From Nepenthes gracilis (taxonomy: Eukaryota; Streptophyta; Magnoliopsida; Caryophyllales; Nepenthaceae): a DNA stretch of 64,000 bases. Positions 1 to 11,204 of this stretch are shown one piece after another. Within the stretch, counting starts at the first letter, position 1. Every line of letters starts with the position of its first letter. The stretch is from positions 9,778,592 through 9,842,591 of the forward strand of contig BSYO01000019.1 of the NCBI GenBank assembly GCA_033239525.1, written 5' to 3'. Both the position numbers and the translations under genes were made by a program. Below the pieces are notes generated by a model, which saw nothing but the letters and a program-made list of their open reading frames with translations, ran no database searches and had not been told where the DNA came from.

Positions 1-250
1 TTTGATGCTGTGTACAATAGGTCACCACTTGCCTTAATCAACTGCACCCAGGGCACTTCACCTATTGCCTCGGTTGACGAACTGCTGGGTAAGCACACCG
101 ACCTGCTTGGGAACCTCAAGAATAATCTCCAAAGGGCCCAGCTGTGTATAAAAAATCAGGTGGATGCCCACTAGATAGATAAAGAATTTCAAGTGGGAGA
201 CTGGGTTTTTGTCAAACTTCAACCCTATTGACAATCCACAGTGGCACACC
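1..250 (+). pseudogene. Ty3/gypsy integrase C-terminal remnant, upstream half (element F)
   Basis: The plus-strand translation reads as the end of a gypsy integrase: a segment like LLGNLKNNLQRAQ, then FQVGDWVFVKLQPY, the motif that precedes the chromodomain in many plant gypsy polyproteins. Two in-frame stops are visible (after NQVDAH and after KLQPY), so it is non-functional. The reading breaks off near 250, just after the residues TVAH, and the expected next motif (KLAKRYYGPF) appears 3.4 kb downstream at about 3640. The two pieces therefore look like one element split by an insertion. The element runs off the left edge of the window, so its gag, protease and reverse transcriptase are not visible. 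Confidence 0.8.
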
Positions 251-643
251 AGTTGTAAGGCTCGAGATCTTCCGATCAAGCAAATCATAATTAATTGAAG
301 TCAAAGGGCGCAAAGAAGTTCGACATTAAAGAAATTACTAAAAATAAAATGCATGAATTTGGAGATTTTCACCGGTTTAAGGATTTCGAATCGAGATATA
401 TTATGGAGATTAGCGTTTAAACCCCGGAAACCGAAAATTTGTCACGAAACATAACAGTAACCTGAAAAACCATCCGATGGACCCAGATAATAGCCAATTT
501 GATTTCGGTTAATAAAAGGACAATTTAGTCACCGAAATTGACCCGATTGGCAACCGAATTAATTATGGGGTATTAAGATGTTAGCTCAGGTACCAAATTA
601 GTAATCAAATTTAATTCGATCGGCAAGGAACTCCTTGGGACAA

Positions 644-663
644 TTATATATATATATATATAT
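644..663. repeat. (TA)n microsatellite
   Basis: About ten TA dinucleotides in a row inside the LTR-like block. Confidence 0.9.
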
Positions 664-1544
664 CAACACACAAACTCACACACAAGCCGAATTTCAGTAA
701 AATTCAGCAAAGAGGGACTACGGCTTCAGTAACTACATTGGCAGCCAAAATTCTAATAATTTAATAAACCATTCAATCCTTACATGGCACAAGAATTTAA
801 TATACACCTGGCACAATGTCTCAACACACGTGGAAACCCCAAATTGAAGCTGAATTCCGCATGAATTCAGCAACAAACAAGGAAACACGCACGTAGCGCT
901 CCACGACATCAGTAGAATATTGAAAATTCAGCGGATATAGTAACCAAACACGGCACTCTACAGCAGCAAATTAATCCAGCTGCCCACACACGACCACAAC
1001 ACCTAACGAGCTGCTGAAGCCAGCAGTAGCTGCAGGGGAACTCGGTAGCAGCAGCTCCTTCCATCAAGGGGCTGATTCAGCCTTTGTTTTCCAAATTATT
1101 TAAGGCAGTGTCTGGCAAATAGATAGAGAAAAAAAAAGGAGAAGAAAACGTGAGGGAAAAAGGGAAGGAAACAAAAGAAAAACAGAGAAAGAAAAACAGC
1201 GTATGGGAACTAAAAACAGAACATGAAAACAGCAAGCGTTTGATTGGAAATTGGCAAGTGTACTTGAACCCTTTCTTCTGTTGGTGTTGTTTATTGTTAA
1301 TTTTTCAAAGTATTATTGTTCTAATACTTGTCTTGTGATTAATTCATGCACATCTTATGATGAAAACATGGGATATTTGGCTAAAGCTGGAATTCCAGAA
1401 TCTGCAGTTTTATGTTTCTGAACTTCTGCCAAACAGCCAACCAAACGATTTCCAATTAAGTTCAAATTTGGTATACAATATGCTCAATATCTTACCTAAG
1501 TCGTGACCAAATGGCTCATAAATTCGAGTTGAATAAGTCACTGA

Positions 1545-2400
1545 ACCGGCCTCCATATCAGTAACCGGTTCAGTTTCAGCAACCCTACTAATATATGAAC
1601 TTTTGGCCCACGAACTGGTTCCCAAACGGGCTGCACCGGAAGCCAGGATGACGTGACTTTATTACGATAAAGTTAGAGTGGCTCTCTGTAAAATTTGAGC
1701 CCGAACCGGTCACGAACGGGCGCCGAAAATAGCGATAGAAAACTGGCTGCATCAGAACACTGCTGATGCAGATTCTGTGGCCACTTCCCAGGCCTGAAAC
1801 GGCTAGAACCGGCCACGAGCCCAACCAATTATTAAACTTGACTCTTTTAGCTATTATGAGACTCCATGGACCAACCAAGAACCGGCCTTGAACCGGCCCT
1901 AAAGGCCTCCCAAACAGAACTAGTCACTGGACCTTCCTATTGGAGTAGGATATTGCAGTCTGGGAACAGACGACTGAACTGGCCATAATTCGGATGAACC
2001 GAAAGCCAGCCCAATTACTGTATAATGTACTAAGGCAGACCTACGCACATGTGAACGGGCCGGCCAATATGATTTGAAATGGCACTAAACCGGCCCTTTC
2101 TATTGGGCCTGAACTAGCCAGTACCTTGAAAACCAGTTCTGGCAGTCCAAGGAAAACGGATTGAACCGGCCCTGAATGGAAGATTCAGGAGCTGCCCTGG
2201 ACAAGGTATTCAGTACAAGAGTCAAGCTACCAACACACAAAATTGAGTCCAAAACTACCTTAAATTGAATAGTGAACCGGCCCCTTGAAGAACTGGGTGT
2301 CAACACCCATATGCTGCTTGAGGATAAGCTAAATGAACCGGTTTACCCTTTTGGTTTAGACCAGCCAAACCGGCCCCTAAATTGGCCCAACCTGCATCTG
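1545..2400. repeat. Cluster of AACCGG-type motifs in the LTR-like block
   Basis: More than ten copies of GAACCGG or close variants (AACCGGCC, AACCGGTT, GAACTGGCC) are scattered at irregular spacing. It is not a simple tandem array. The sequence has no credible coding frame. It may be a decayed repeat or a field of similar protein-binding sites within the LTR. Confidence 0.5.
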
Positions 2401-2574
2401 ATTAAACATAAAAATGTTAATATAATGTTAAGGTAATTTCTCAGCGGGTAATATCCCTTGACTTGCCGGAATATTATAGTAGAAACTCAAGGAACTATCC
2501 TAGCCGCATATTGTAGTGGGTAATAATTCTTAGCACGCCTTAGAAAGTAACCGAGGATAACTCCGTCCGCGGAG

Positions 2575-2818
2575 GGATACGTGGTCCGCCTTCCTCGGGG
2601 CGTTGTACAAGGAGGAAATGACCGCCGTCCTCGGGGCATTGTACAAGGAGGAAATAACTTGCCGTCCTCGGGCGTTTTACAAAAAGGAAATGATATGATA
2701 TGACTGTTGTCCTCGCGGCATTATACAAGGAGGAAATGACTGCCGTCCTCGGGGCGTTGTACAAGGAGGAAATAATATGATATGACTGCCGTCCTCAGGA
2801 CGTTGTACAAGGAGGAAT
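2575..2818 (+). repeat. GC-rich minisatellite, five to six units of about 40-50 bp
   Basis: Each unit contains a GCCGTCCTCGGGGC core followed by GTTGTACAAGGAGGAAAT and a variable spacer (some units add ATGATATGA). Unit length varies because the spacers differ. The array sits just 3' of the CGAGGATAACTC block shared with the LTR of element C, where element C has only one related unit. It therefore expanded within this LTR lineage. Confidence 0.8.
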
Positions 2819-3623
2819 ATCGGCCTTTGATTGTGTGGATTAAATACAATCTATCCTTGAATGTAGTTGCAGGATGTTGGCTTTTGGTCTTGTCTATGGA
2901 TAATGTAGGTAGTATCACTCACCTCGGAGGGTAATATGGAGGTAAGGCTTACTAGCCTTAGTCCCTTAAGATAAGGGGAAGTTAATAAAGTTCAGTAAAG
3001 GCTTCTTAAGATAAGAAAGTTATGAATAAAGTTCAGTAATGAAAGAAAGATAAAGGCATTGCATTTCATGTATTCGACCCTTATATGTATATTAAAGTAT
3101 GTTCTGTATAAACATTGCATGTTCTTGCATAATATGTACACTGCTGAGCATTTGGCTCACTCCTTACGATTTTCCTTCCCTTCAGATGGATCACAGAAAT
3201 TGATGATTGATGAGCAAAGTAAGATGAAAGCTTAGAGACTCCTTACATTTTGTGGTACTTTGGAATTATGTACAATTTGAATTTAGCATAGAAGAAAAGA
3301 ACGTGTACCTAATAATGTTGTAAACTTTAAAGTTATAATATGTTGTTTTGATGATCTTAGAAGTTACTTCCGTTATTTTGGTAAATCATATATGTTTCTG
3401 CCAAGTTTGAGGAAAAAAAAATGGCTTATGAATGTTTAGAAGGCATCTTCCCTTATAAGACTAACACTGCAGTTTGGTAATGCGATGTTAGAGCCATTAT
3501 GATTTTGGCTGACGTTTGGGTCCTGTGTACGATAAGATTATTATCCATAAATGAATGGATACAAGAAAAGCTCACATCCCCATTATGGTATAAAAAAAAA
3601 AAAAAATCAGTACGTGGGATGTC

Positions 3624-4087
3624 ACACCTGCAATCTAATAAACTAGCCAAGCGTTACTACGGGCCCTTCTGCATTTTGGAACGCATTGGCCCTATCGCAT
3701 ACTAGTTGTGTCTTCCCGAGTATTCACGCATTCATAATGTCTTCCACGTGTCTGCTTAAAAAATGCCACACTGGTGCTCCTAGTCAACCAATTGAACTAC
3801 CGCAGGAAGCAATGGGATCACAGCCCATTCTTTTCCCTTTCTAGATTATTGGCTTCCGGAAAATCCTCCTACAAGGCATATTTGTGCCTCAATTCTTTGT
3901 TCAATGGCAGTCCCAGTCAGCTGGAGAGGCCACATGGGAGTCCGCGACCGAATTTATCCAAGATTTTCCATCCTCCAACCTTGAGGGCAAGGTGCTATTT
4001 GATGAGGCTGGTAATGTTACCAGCCTTGTTGCCGCTGACGAGCTACACCACCACATCAACCGGGACCAAGGAAAAGCGCCAGAATAA
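3624..4087 (+). pseudogene. Ty3/gypsy integrase tail and chromodomain, downstream half (element F)
   Basis: The plus-strand translation continues the integrase begun at the left edge: NKLAKRYYGPF, then LPEYSRIHNVFHVS, a linker with stops and frame changes, and from about 3884 a chromodomain-like stretch (FFVQWQSQSAGEATWES, then FPSSNLEGKV). In plant gypsy elements this C-terminal chromodomain is thought to guide integration to chromatin. Stops after IGPIAY and FHVSA and a frame change before the chromodomain show that it is dead. The coding trace ends at TAA near 4085. Confidence 0.8.
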
Positions 4088-4545
4088 TCCTCTCGCCTCG
4101 GAAATTTCGTGATTACATATAACACAATATTTCTATTTTTTCCAGTGTGCTGTTAACTGGTCCCCATGTCCTTTATTTTCTTTAATTGATTCTGTTATTT
4201 GTTATATATTCTCGTATTGTTCTGTTATTAGAACGTGGGCTGCTGGGCTGTTGGCTCAACAGTTCCTGTTTATTAACCCACTTACTAGAGTAAATGAAGG
4301 CATCAGAAATTACTTCGGTACTCTCTCTCACTCACTCTTTCTCGAAGCCTCTTCTCTGATCTGACTTCTCTGATACTTTACTTTCTGTTTTCTTTCTCGT
4401 ATGTTTCCCCTCCCCTCTGCCTGAATTCCCCTTCCGTTTTCTTCTGATTTGTGGCCAAATCTGGTGGCCGTGTGAAGTAATTGCGCAAAGGAGGCGTGGA
4501 TTTGCTGGAGGATTGGAACAGATAGTCTCACAGTTTCCTCAGTAT
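4088..4545 (+). mobile_element. Probable 3' LTR of element F (boundaries uncertain)
   Basis: The stretch following the chromodomain is AT-rich, then has TTATTAACCCACTT and a CT-rich run (TCTCTCTCACTCACTC). That layout is common in the short LTRs of chromodomain-bearing plant gypsy elements. No second copy lies in the window for comparison, and no clean TG...CA boundary or polypurine tract was seen. Confidence 0.35.
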
Positions 4546-5318
4546 AACTAACATTTGCTGAGCTGACACCTTATGTGCAACTCTTTCACGGATGAGAATA
4601 TCCTAGTTTTGTAGAGCAGATTTTTTTTTTTTCCACTGGGGTGGTGGTCATCAATAGCGCCATAGTGGTAACATGGTGGTGGGATAGCCACTTGTCCATC
4701 CCCACTTTTCCATGTTGCCCCCCAGCACAACCCAGAAAAGGAACAATTTGTAGATAGTCATTGCGGGATCTCAGGCAACATGGCTGTTGGTTTCTTGAAG
4801 AGTTTTCTTACATGATGCAGTGAAGTTTTTTTAATCTTGAATTTTGTTATGCTTGTAAAATATATGAAAAATTGGCAGACTCAAACAACCTTCTAATTTG
4901 AGGTCGCGATATTAGCTTTTAGTGTCATTATCCAATGGTGTTCATGTATTTCAAGGAATCTTGTTTATCTTTATCTTTTCTTTCTGTATTTATTGCATAT
5001 TTCAAACTTATTAACAGTGGTGCATTTTCCTTTGAGCCCACAGACCTACTTTTAGTGGTTGCTAGTAATGGGGTTGAGGGGTAGAGACAATCAATTTGAT
5101 GGAATTTCGACAGAAAGTTGTAAGTGGATATCCATATTTGTATGATCTTTATTGTGTTGCTGGTATGCATGTTGGCATGTATTATTGATCTTTAGGATTC
5201 TTCTTGTCTTCTTTTCTAGTGCAGCCTTCATATAGTGTTTCTGTGGTTTCTCCCTTTTAGAATGGATCATATTTTGGAATTGCTATGACTGACTAAATTA
5301 CCCTCTATCTGTCTGTAG
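4546..5318. other. Non-coding sequence, probably intron of the methyltransferase gene
   Basis: There is no coding exon here that I can support. The last bases (CTGTCTGTAG) form a good 3' splice acceptor for the exon starting at 5319. A poly(T) run lies near 4621-4632. The exon that normally precedes the LGCGHGLPG motif in this family, ending in a GKRVLE-like motif, was looked for and not found. Confidence 0.5.
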
Positions 5319-6234
5319 CTTGGATGTGGTCATGGACTACCAGGGATCTTTGCATGCCTGAAGGTAACTGTCTTGTTTGTCGTTAAGAATTATTCCTTTT
5401 CTTGTTCCTTATTTTTTCTTCCCCATAACAACGCCCCTGCTTCTAAGACTGCATCAGTTGTTGTTGAACTGATATTTTCGTTTGTTATGTCAGGGTGCAG
5501 CTGTGATGCATTTTCAGGACTTCAATGCTGAGGTCTTACAATGTCTAACTATTCCTAATGTGAATGCAAATGTATTCAAGCAATTTCAGCCTTTATATAT
5601 TGATGGACCAAATACGAATGTGGGGACAGAACTTCGTTTCTTTGCTGGTGATTGGAGTGAAATCAATCATTTGCTTCCTTATGCCCATAATAACGACAAG
5701 GATTCATCTATATCCAACGATGATACAAAAGCTGGCTATGATATAATTTTAATGGCTGAGACAGTTTATTCCATCTCTTCCCTACATAATCTATACAGAC
5801 TTGTCAAAATGGTATGTCTTCCAGATGCTTTGTTGCTTATTTGCTTTTCAGATCATAGTCACCATTTCTTGTGCTTGAATTTTGCTTTTACAGTGTATCA
5901 GCCGTCCTCATGGCATTGTGTACATGGCAGCAAAGAAGCACTATTTTGGAGTAGGTGGGGGAACAAGACGATTCTTGTCTATTGTGGAGAAAGACGGTGA
6001 GTTTTAATTCACTAGACAGATAACTTACACGTCAGTGCATGCCATGACTACTCTCAGACACTACTCCTGGATATCTGCGTGCATTATTTTCATGTGGAGA
6101 GTTTCCAGGTATTAATGAATGACTTTTAACTCAAGGCCTGTTTTTCCACAGGCATGATGGCAACTAGCCTTATTACTGAAGTAGTCGATGGATCATCAAA
6201 TGTTCGAGAGGTTTGGAAGCTTTCATGTGGGTAG
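5319..6234 (+). CDS. Histidine protein methyltransferase 1/METTL18-like protein, last four exons
   Basis: Exons are 5319-5363, 5494-5811, 5894-5996 and 6152-6234. All introns are GT-AG and the reading phase is kept throughout, ending at TAG (6232-6234) and giving 182 residues. The first exon carries the SAM-binding motif I LGCGHGLPGIFACLK. The second continues GAAVMHFQDFNAEVL and later YDIILMAETVYS, the post-motif region of this seven-beta-strand methyltransferase family. The third has VYMAAKKHYFGVGGGTRRF, highly typical of the plant members. Family knowledge: the METTL18/Hpm1 group methylates a histidine in a ribosomal protein; that role here is inferred. The N-terminal part of the enzyme is absent from the visible upstream DNA, so the gene is either truncated or has a long intron holding retroelement F. 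Confidence 0.85.
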
Positions 6235-7900
6235 ATTCAAATCCCTGGTACCCATTTAATATTTCTGTCTAATGAAAGGTGGTGGATCACTAAAAGAGTG
6301 GATCTTGGGATGAAATAAGAGAATTGAACATCTAGAGGCAGATGACCATGTCAAGATTGAACTTTTGTGCCAAGTTTTTGTAGGTACTTTGAAATTTCAT
6401 GTTGCAAAAAAAGGACACCTCGAAATGTTTTCTTTTCTCACGCATCTTCATACCTGCCGGGATTTATTTGGCAATATTTTCTCAGTCAGTCAGATGCTGA
6501 GGGAGAAGACTATTACGGGGAAATGGTATATAGTACGCAGATCAAAGATGTGCTGCAATGAGCATACTTCTGGATGTGTAAATGGTGAGTGTTACATTGA
6601 TACTTGCTTTGACATGAACATTCAACCTACTATACCTGCCTTGACCTTGTCAGGATGGTTAGATAGGTGAGTAAAAAGATGGGATAGGACCATCCACATG
6701 ATAGGATAGTTAACCCTGTTCAAAGCTACCTCTACAGTAAACCCAAACGCATTGTTTGTGTGTCGGGCACACCACCCGCCAGCTGCTCATCAACATTGAA
6801 AACCCTTTCCTTCTAAAACCCTGGGGCCTTATTGGGGAAGAGAAATGGGGTCCAAATTCGGGTTATAGATGAGGGATGAAGTGGATTTGTGAAGAGGGCT
6901 TGATGGGTCTGAAAAGTGGTATCCAAGTTGTTGAATAGAGGGATAGGGGCGAAATGGTGGTGGAGAGAGGTCGCAGCTCAAAAGCCGGACCTGTTGGTAT
7001 GATAAATTCGTGAAATTTTAATAATCCGAGAATGCGAATGAACACACCTAATACCAATGAGTGCATTTCTATCACAAATTTTGCGCTCTATCTATAGAAA
7101 TTTGCCATTTTTCCGAAACAATAATTTAAAAATTACTGTGTTTCGAACTTGTAATCTATTATTTCATCGAGCCTTCAGATTTTCCAGTTTAACTCCATAT
7201 TCGTTCTTTCCCTTGGCATTCGGAAAAGGCTCAAATTATTTACGCTTCCTCAGATTTTACAGTTTAACTCATTGTATCAGGAGAAGCGGCAATATTAAGT
7301 GCCGTTTTCTTCTTCCAGGACCGCATAATTTTCTAAAATTTGAAAACGACCAATTCCTACCGCATGTTAGATTGATTGGGATTTGGGTTTAAGAGATTGT
7401 ATTTAGAGTTCGATGCAGGATCGGCATCATGTTGTCAGAACTTTTATGTAAAATAATCTTGTAAATTTCAGTTGTTTTATTTTAGATCAACACAAGATCA
7501 TTTATATATATGAAAAAAATGTCTCAATAAACCTATTTTTCTGTAACAAATAATTGGCCTACTTTTATATATTTTTAAATCACAGGACGCTCAGATTTTT
7601 ATTACGGTTGTAACAAGCCCGGCCCCATTGTCAGAGTGATCACTATCTCTGGCATGATTGACGGTAGGGGGCGATGCCAAAGAATGATCATTAAAGGCAT
7701 GCACATGGTACTCGTGACCCCTTCCAAAACAATAACTCTTTTGAGAAATATTGTGTCATTATTATCATTATTATTGTCTTATTAATTATTAAATTATAAT
7801 AATTGGGTGAATTAGGGGTGACTGCCCGTTGTAATGTCCCACTAGTATCAAGTACGGCTTCCATTATTTTAGTTTAGCCAACTAATACTTAGCTCGCAAT
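6235..7900. other. 3' flank and unassigned intergenic sequence
   Basis: The first few hundred bases are likely the 3' untranslated region of the methyltransferase gene. Beyond about 6700 I see no gene I can support. Short open frames on both strands (for example 7057-7392 plus) have no recognisable motif or splice context. Confidence 0.5.
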
Positions 7901-7914
7901 TTACTTTTTATTTG

Positions 7915-7951
7915 TCTATTTATTTTATTTTATTTTATTTTATTTTATTTT
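7915..7951. repeat. (TTTTA)n microsatellite
   Basis: About seven TTTTA units in a row. Confidence 0.9.
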
Positions 7952-8025
7952 GCGTCAGATGGAAAGCATCCCTGCCTACACTGTGGGAGCATTTGTCAAT
8001 CCTATTATTTTAGGTGGGCCAAAAA

Positions 8026-8130
8026 TCTTATAAAAATATCAAATTGATAATAAATCTTATCAAGTTGATTAGTAATCTTATAAAAATATCAAGTTGATTA
8101 GAAATCTTATAAAAATATCAAATTGATTAC
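8026..8130. repeat. Short AT-rich tandem repeat, unit about 30 bp
   Basis: Three to four units share the core ATCTTATAAAAATATCAA followed by GTTGATTAG or ATTGATTA. Units differ by a few bases and one small deletion. Confidence 0.8.
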
Positions 8131-9789
8131 GCAATGGGGAAGACTTGGGGGGACACTGTGACCACTATAATAACGCAAATTAATCTATTGGCAATATCCT
8201 GTGGCGGTTCACTTTGGGTGTCTTTCTTTACTCCAAACTGATTTAAGAGTTTTACCTAATCCCTGATTTTACTACTTGGATTATGTTCCCTCGGATCCAT
8301 TTAATTTAATTTAATTTAATTTTTTTTTAAGGCCCGGGGCCGGGGGGATGAAGTAGAAGAAAGCCATAAAGCAATGTGACATATTATTTGAAGTGAGTTA
8401 AAATATGTTCAAAAACTAAAAGTTTTATTCAATTATCAGCATAATATATCTTTTATTTTGTGATTTTTGCTGCCAAAAGAATTAAGTCCAGATCGTTGTT
8501 AACATGTTGGCTTGGATGATTTTGAATGATCGGGTCCACATGTTTAAATCCGTGGGGGCCGAGTGCAATAATGGGTACTTGAATTATACCCTAATTTTTC
8601 TTTCGGGGGATGGTTTGGCTCACAAGTTACAGTGTCACGAATTATCACAATGCTCTATTTAAGTTCAACTGAAGGCCTTCGAATCTCGTGGTTAGAAATT
8701 GCTACATTTTTTATTTTTTTAATTATGTGGGCCAACATATTTACATTGTTGGTTGAGGATGAAGTAATATGACATAGACCTTTCGCTACCAAATAACAAT
8801 AATGTTAATATTTGATTTTCAGAAAACTTCTTTTCTGATTTAACATCCCCAGCTTAAGCAACTGTCTTATGCAGTGGATTCGCATTTTTATACAAGGATT
8901 GGTGATTTAACATGCATATATAGTTTTCGGAAGCATCTTGTATTTTTTTTTTTTTTTTTTGGGGGATGAAATGATCTTTTTTTTTTATCAAGGATTGGTG
9001 AAGTATTTTTTTTTTATCAATGATAACATATTATGATGTAGAGACAGATAATTCTTTAGCTTAAAATTGGGTCGGCAAAAAATTATTTAAAATTTGAGCA
9101 GACAATTCATCTTTGAAGCACATTATATTTATGTCATTTTGAGAGAATATAAATTCTAAATTTAGGCCCAATACCTATCAGATGTGTCATATTTAATTTT
9201 TCACATAAGAATAAAAACAAGGTAAAAATAATCTTTAAGAATTTTTTTAATTTGCGTTTTTTTAAAAATCAAATTAAGTAGATTCAAAGCATACACTTAC
9301 ATTCAATCTTTTTAAAAAAAAAAAAAAAAATTGGCTAGGGCTATGTATATATTAAAAGATTGTTAGCTAGATCATGTAAAAAAATAAAATAAAATAAAAT
9401 AAAATAAAAAGATGGATCTAATTATGGGTTTACTTTAGAGAATTTATAGAGAAGGAAATAATCATTCTCTTATACACCCACCCACTCACATGTTATAATT
9501 AATGTATTTTTCTTCTCCGCTAGCTAATTTTTTAAAAAATTTTGGGATATTTATATGGAAAACCCAAAACCAGAAAATTTTAAAGTAAATTATCTGAAAC
9601 CTTGCATTTAGGATAATATTCTCGACAAGGAGAGTGCCTCGATTTAAATTACAAAAAAAAAAAAAAAAGATTCATTTTTCAAATAATAAAAGAGAGGGAG
9701 GTAGAAAATATATTTGATGCATTCCTAAATCTAAATTATTGTACAAATTAGGAAACATCTTGATCTTCCCTAGTGGGTCGAATTAAAGT
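8131..9789. other. AT-rich intergenic sequence with microsatellites
   Basis: No gene is visible. There is a (TTTAA)n run at about 8299-8329, poly(T) tracts near 8943-8960, poly(A) near 9315-9329 and 9653-9668, and an (AAAAT)n run at about 9378-9410. Confidence 0.6.
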
Positions 9790-11100
9790 AAGTCTGATTT
9801 CCATTATTTTGAATCTGAGTCTTACACATTATAACTAATAAATAAGAGGTCAGAAGATGGTGAGAACTCACTTTTCGATATATCTTCCAACACTCAAATT
9901 AGAAATCTTTCTTAAATAAACAAAAAGATAGGATGAGTATGGGGGATTGAGTATTTGAGTGCGCTCGACTAAGAAGTTACTTTAGGAGATGGAAGGCAGA
10001 GCTGAAAGGAGTGGGCCCGCCTAATGGGCGGCTTAGAAGCAGAGGATTAAGCTCCAATAAATGTATCTGATTGGAGGGTGGTTTTAGAAGCAGAAGACTA
10101 AATTCGGATGAGTGCGTTTGATTGAGAGGCGGCTTAGTAGATAAAAAAAAGTTATGCACTCATCGAGAAATGATTGAGTGATGAATGCATTCGCAGGCGA
10201 AGGGCTAATCAGAGGAAGTAAAGATTCTTGGGTGCTAATAATGAGGAGAGGAACACCTATCGATCTCCTCTTTGGTTATAGATGGAGGGGCTCTCTACTA
10301 CCAAACTCTATGAGTCACCTTCACCAGTTTTGCAGCGCAAGGACTCGGAGCTAGTGTGAGAGGCCTTCACATCCATTAGCTGGAGCAGGAGAATGAGATC
10401 TCATGAGAGACAAGAAAAGAGTGGATATCCTTTCGAGTCTTCTTCTGTATACGCTCCTTCTTTTATCCCCTTCTTCTCCCTTTTCTTCATTTTCTTCTCT
10501 GGAGTGAGAAGAACACATAAATAGAAAGAGCTGCTTTTTGCTGCCTTGGGGCTTATGGCTAGCCTTGCATGAGTGGACGACATTGTTGCTCAATTATCGG
10601 ATGTCATGCACAATTGCCGGCGTCCTTCCTGAGGGAATTGCTAAGTTGTTCCCATAATTATGGTAAGTTTCGCTCGCATGTTGGTGGGACGCTACCCTGT
10701 TTGTTAGCTGATGAGTTGAAGGAATAATATGCGCCATGATTGGTTGCGATTGGTATGGCAGACTGGTGGTAATCATCTACTGATAGTTTTTCCATGGATG
10801 TTGGAAACCATGCACTGCTGGCGGCACATGGGTTCACCTACTAGGCTGGTGCTGCTGGGTTGTCTCTAGGTCGAGTTACGCGGACTGGTGATTGAGCCTA
10901 CGATAGTGCCGTCTGGGCTCTAAGTTTCAAAGAATCTTGCTGGGTTTTCACTTCTCGGGCACGCAAATTGACAAGCTAGATTTTAGGTCAGCCCATAGAA
11001 TTACCAAACTCATCAATAGCCCTCTATACTAGGAGACTAAATTTCGCCAACTCCCTGCATGTCTACTAATGGGATGTTTCTTGCAACGGCTGACTCATAC
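9790..11100. mobile_element. Decayed retroelement debris left of element A
   Basis: Two short blocks resemble sequence on the right side of element A. The stretch around 9835-9880 (ATAACTAATAAATAAGAGG, then AAGATGGTGAG) resembles 40085-40125. The stretch around 10273-10296 (TTATAGATGGAGGGGCTCTC) resembles 39767-39786. The second block is also homologous to the minus strand of element E near 59810. No long reading frame with a recognisable domain remains. These may be pieces of an older Tat-like element into which A jumped. Confidence 0.45.
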
Positions 11101-11171
11101 TGTGACATCCCTAATATTTTTAAATTTAATGTAAAATTAGAAAATAAATATTGAATATAATAATAATAATG

Positions 11172-11204
<33 letters not shown>

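Larger units (their letters stand above)
251..3623 (+). mobile_element. LTR-like insertion (possible solo LTR) splitting element F
   Basis: This block separates two halves of one integrase reading. It begins TGTAAGG and ends in an A-rich stretch followed by GGGATGTCA, so it has TG...CA ends. The part from about 2550 to 2850 matches the LTR of element C by eye: both have a CGAGGATAACTC block followed by TACGTGGTCC, then a GATTGTGTG segment and CAATCTATCCT. That supports plus orientation and a related family. No coding motif was found inside. The clean target duplication is unresolved: the flanks are CCAGT and CCTGC, or ACACC on both sides if the ends shift by a few bases. It could be a solo LTR or a longer internally deleted element. 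Confidence 0.55.

Noticed and set aside
7057..7392. 111-codon open frame on the plus strand
   Set aside because: No domain, signal, splice context or codon pattern to support a gene; AT-rich intergenic sequence can give this length by chance.
8669..8700. TTCGAATCTCG resembling a tRNA T-loop or SINE box B
   Set aside because: No matching box A at the right distance, no cloverleaf and no SINE-like tail.
10351..10593. 80-codon open frame on the minus strand with Lys/Glu-rich residues
   Set aside because: It lies in retroelement debris over a CT-rich run, and the low complexity explains the open frame.
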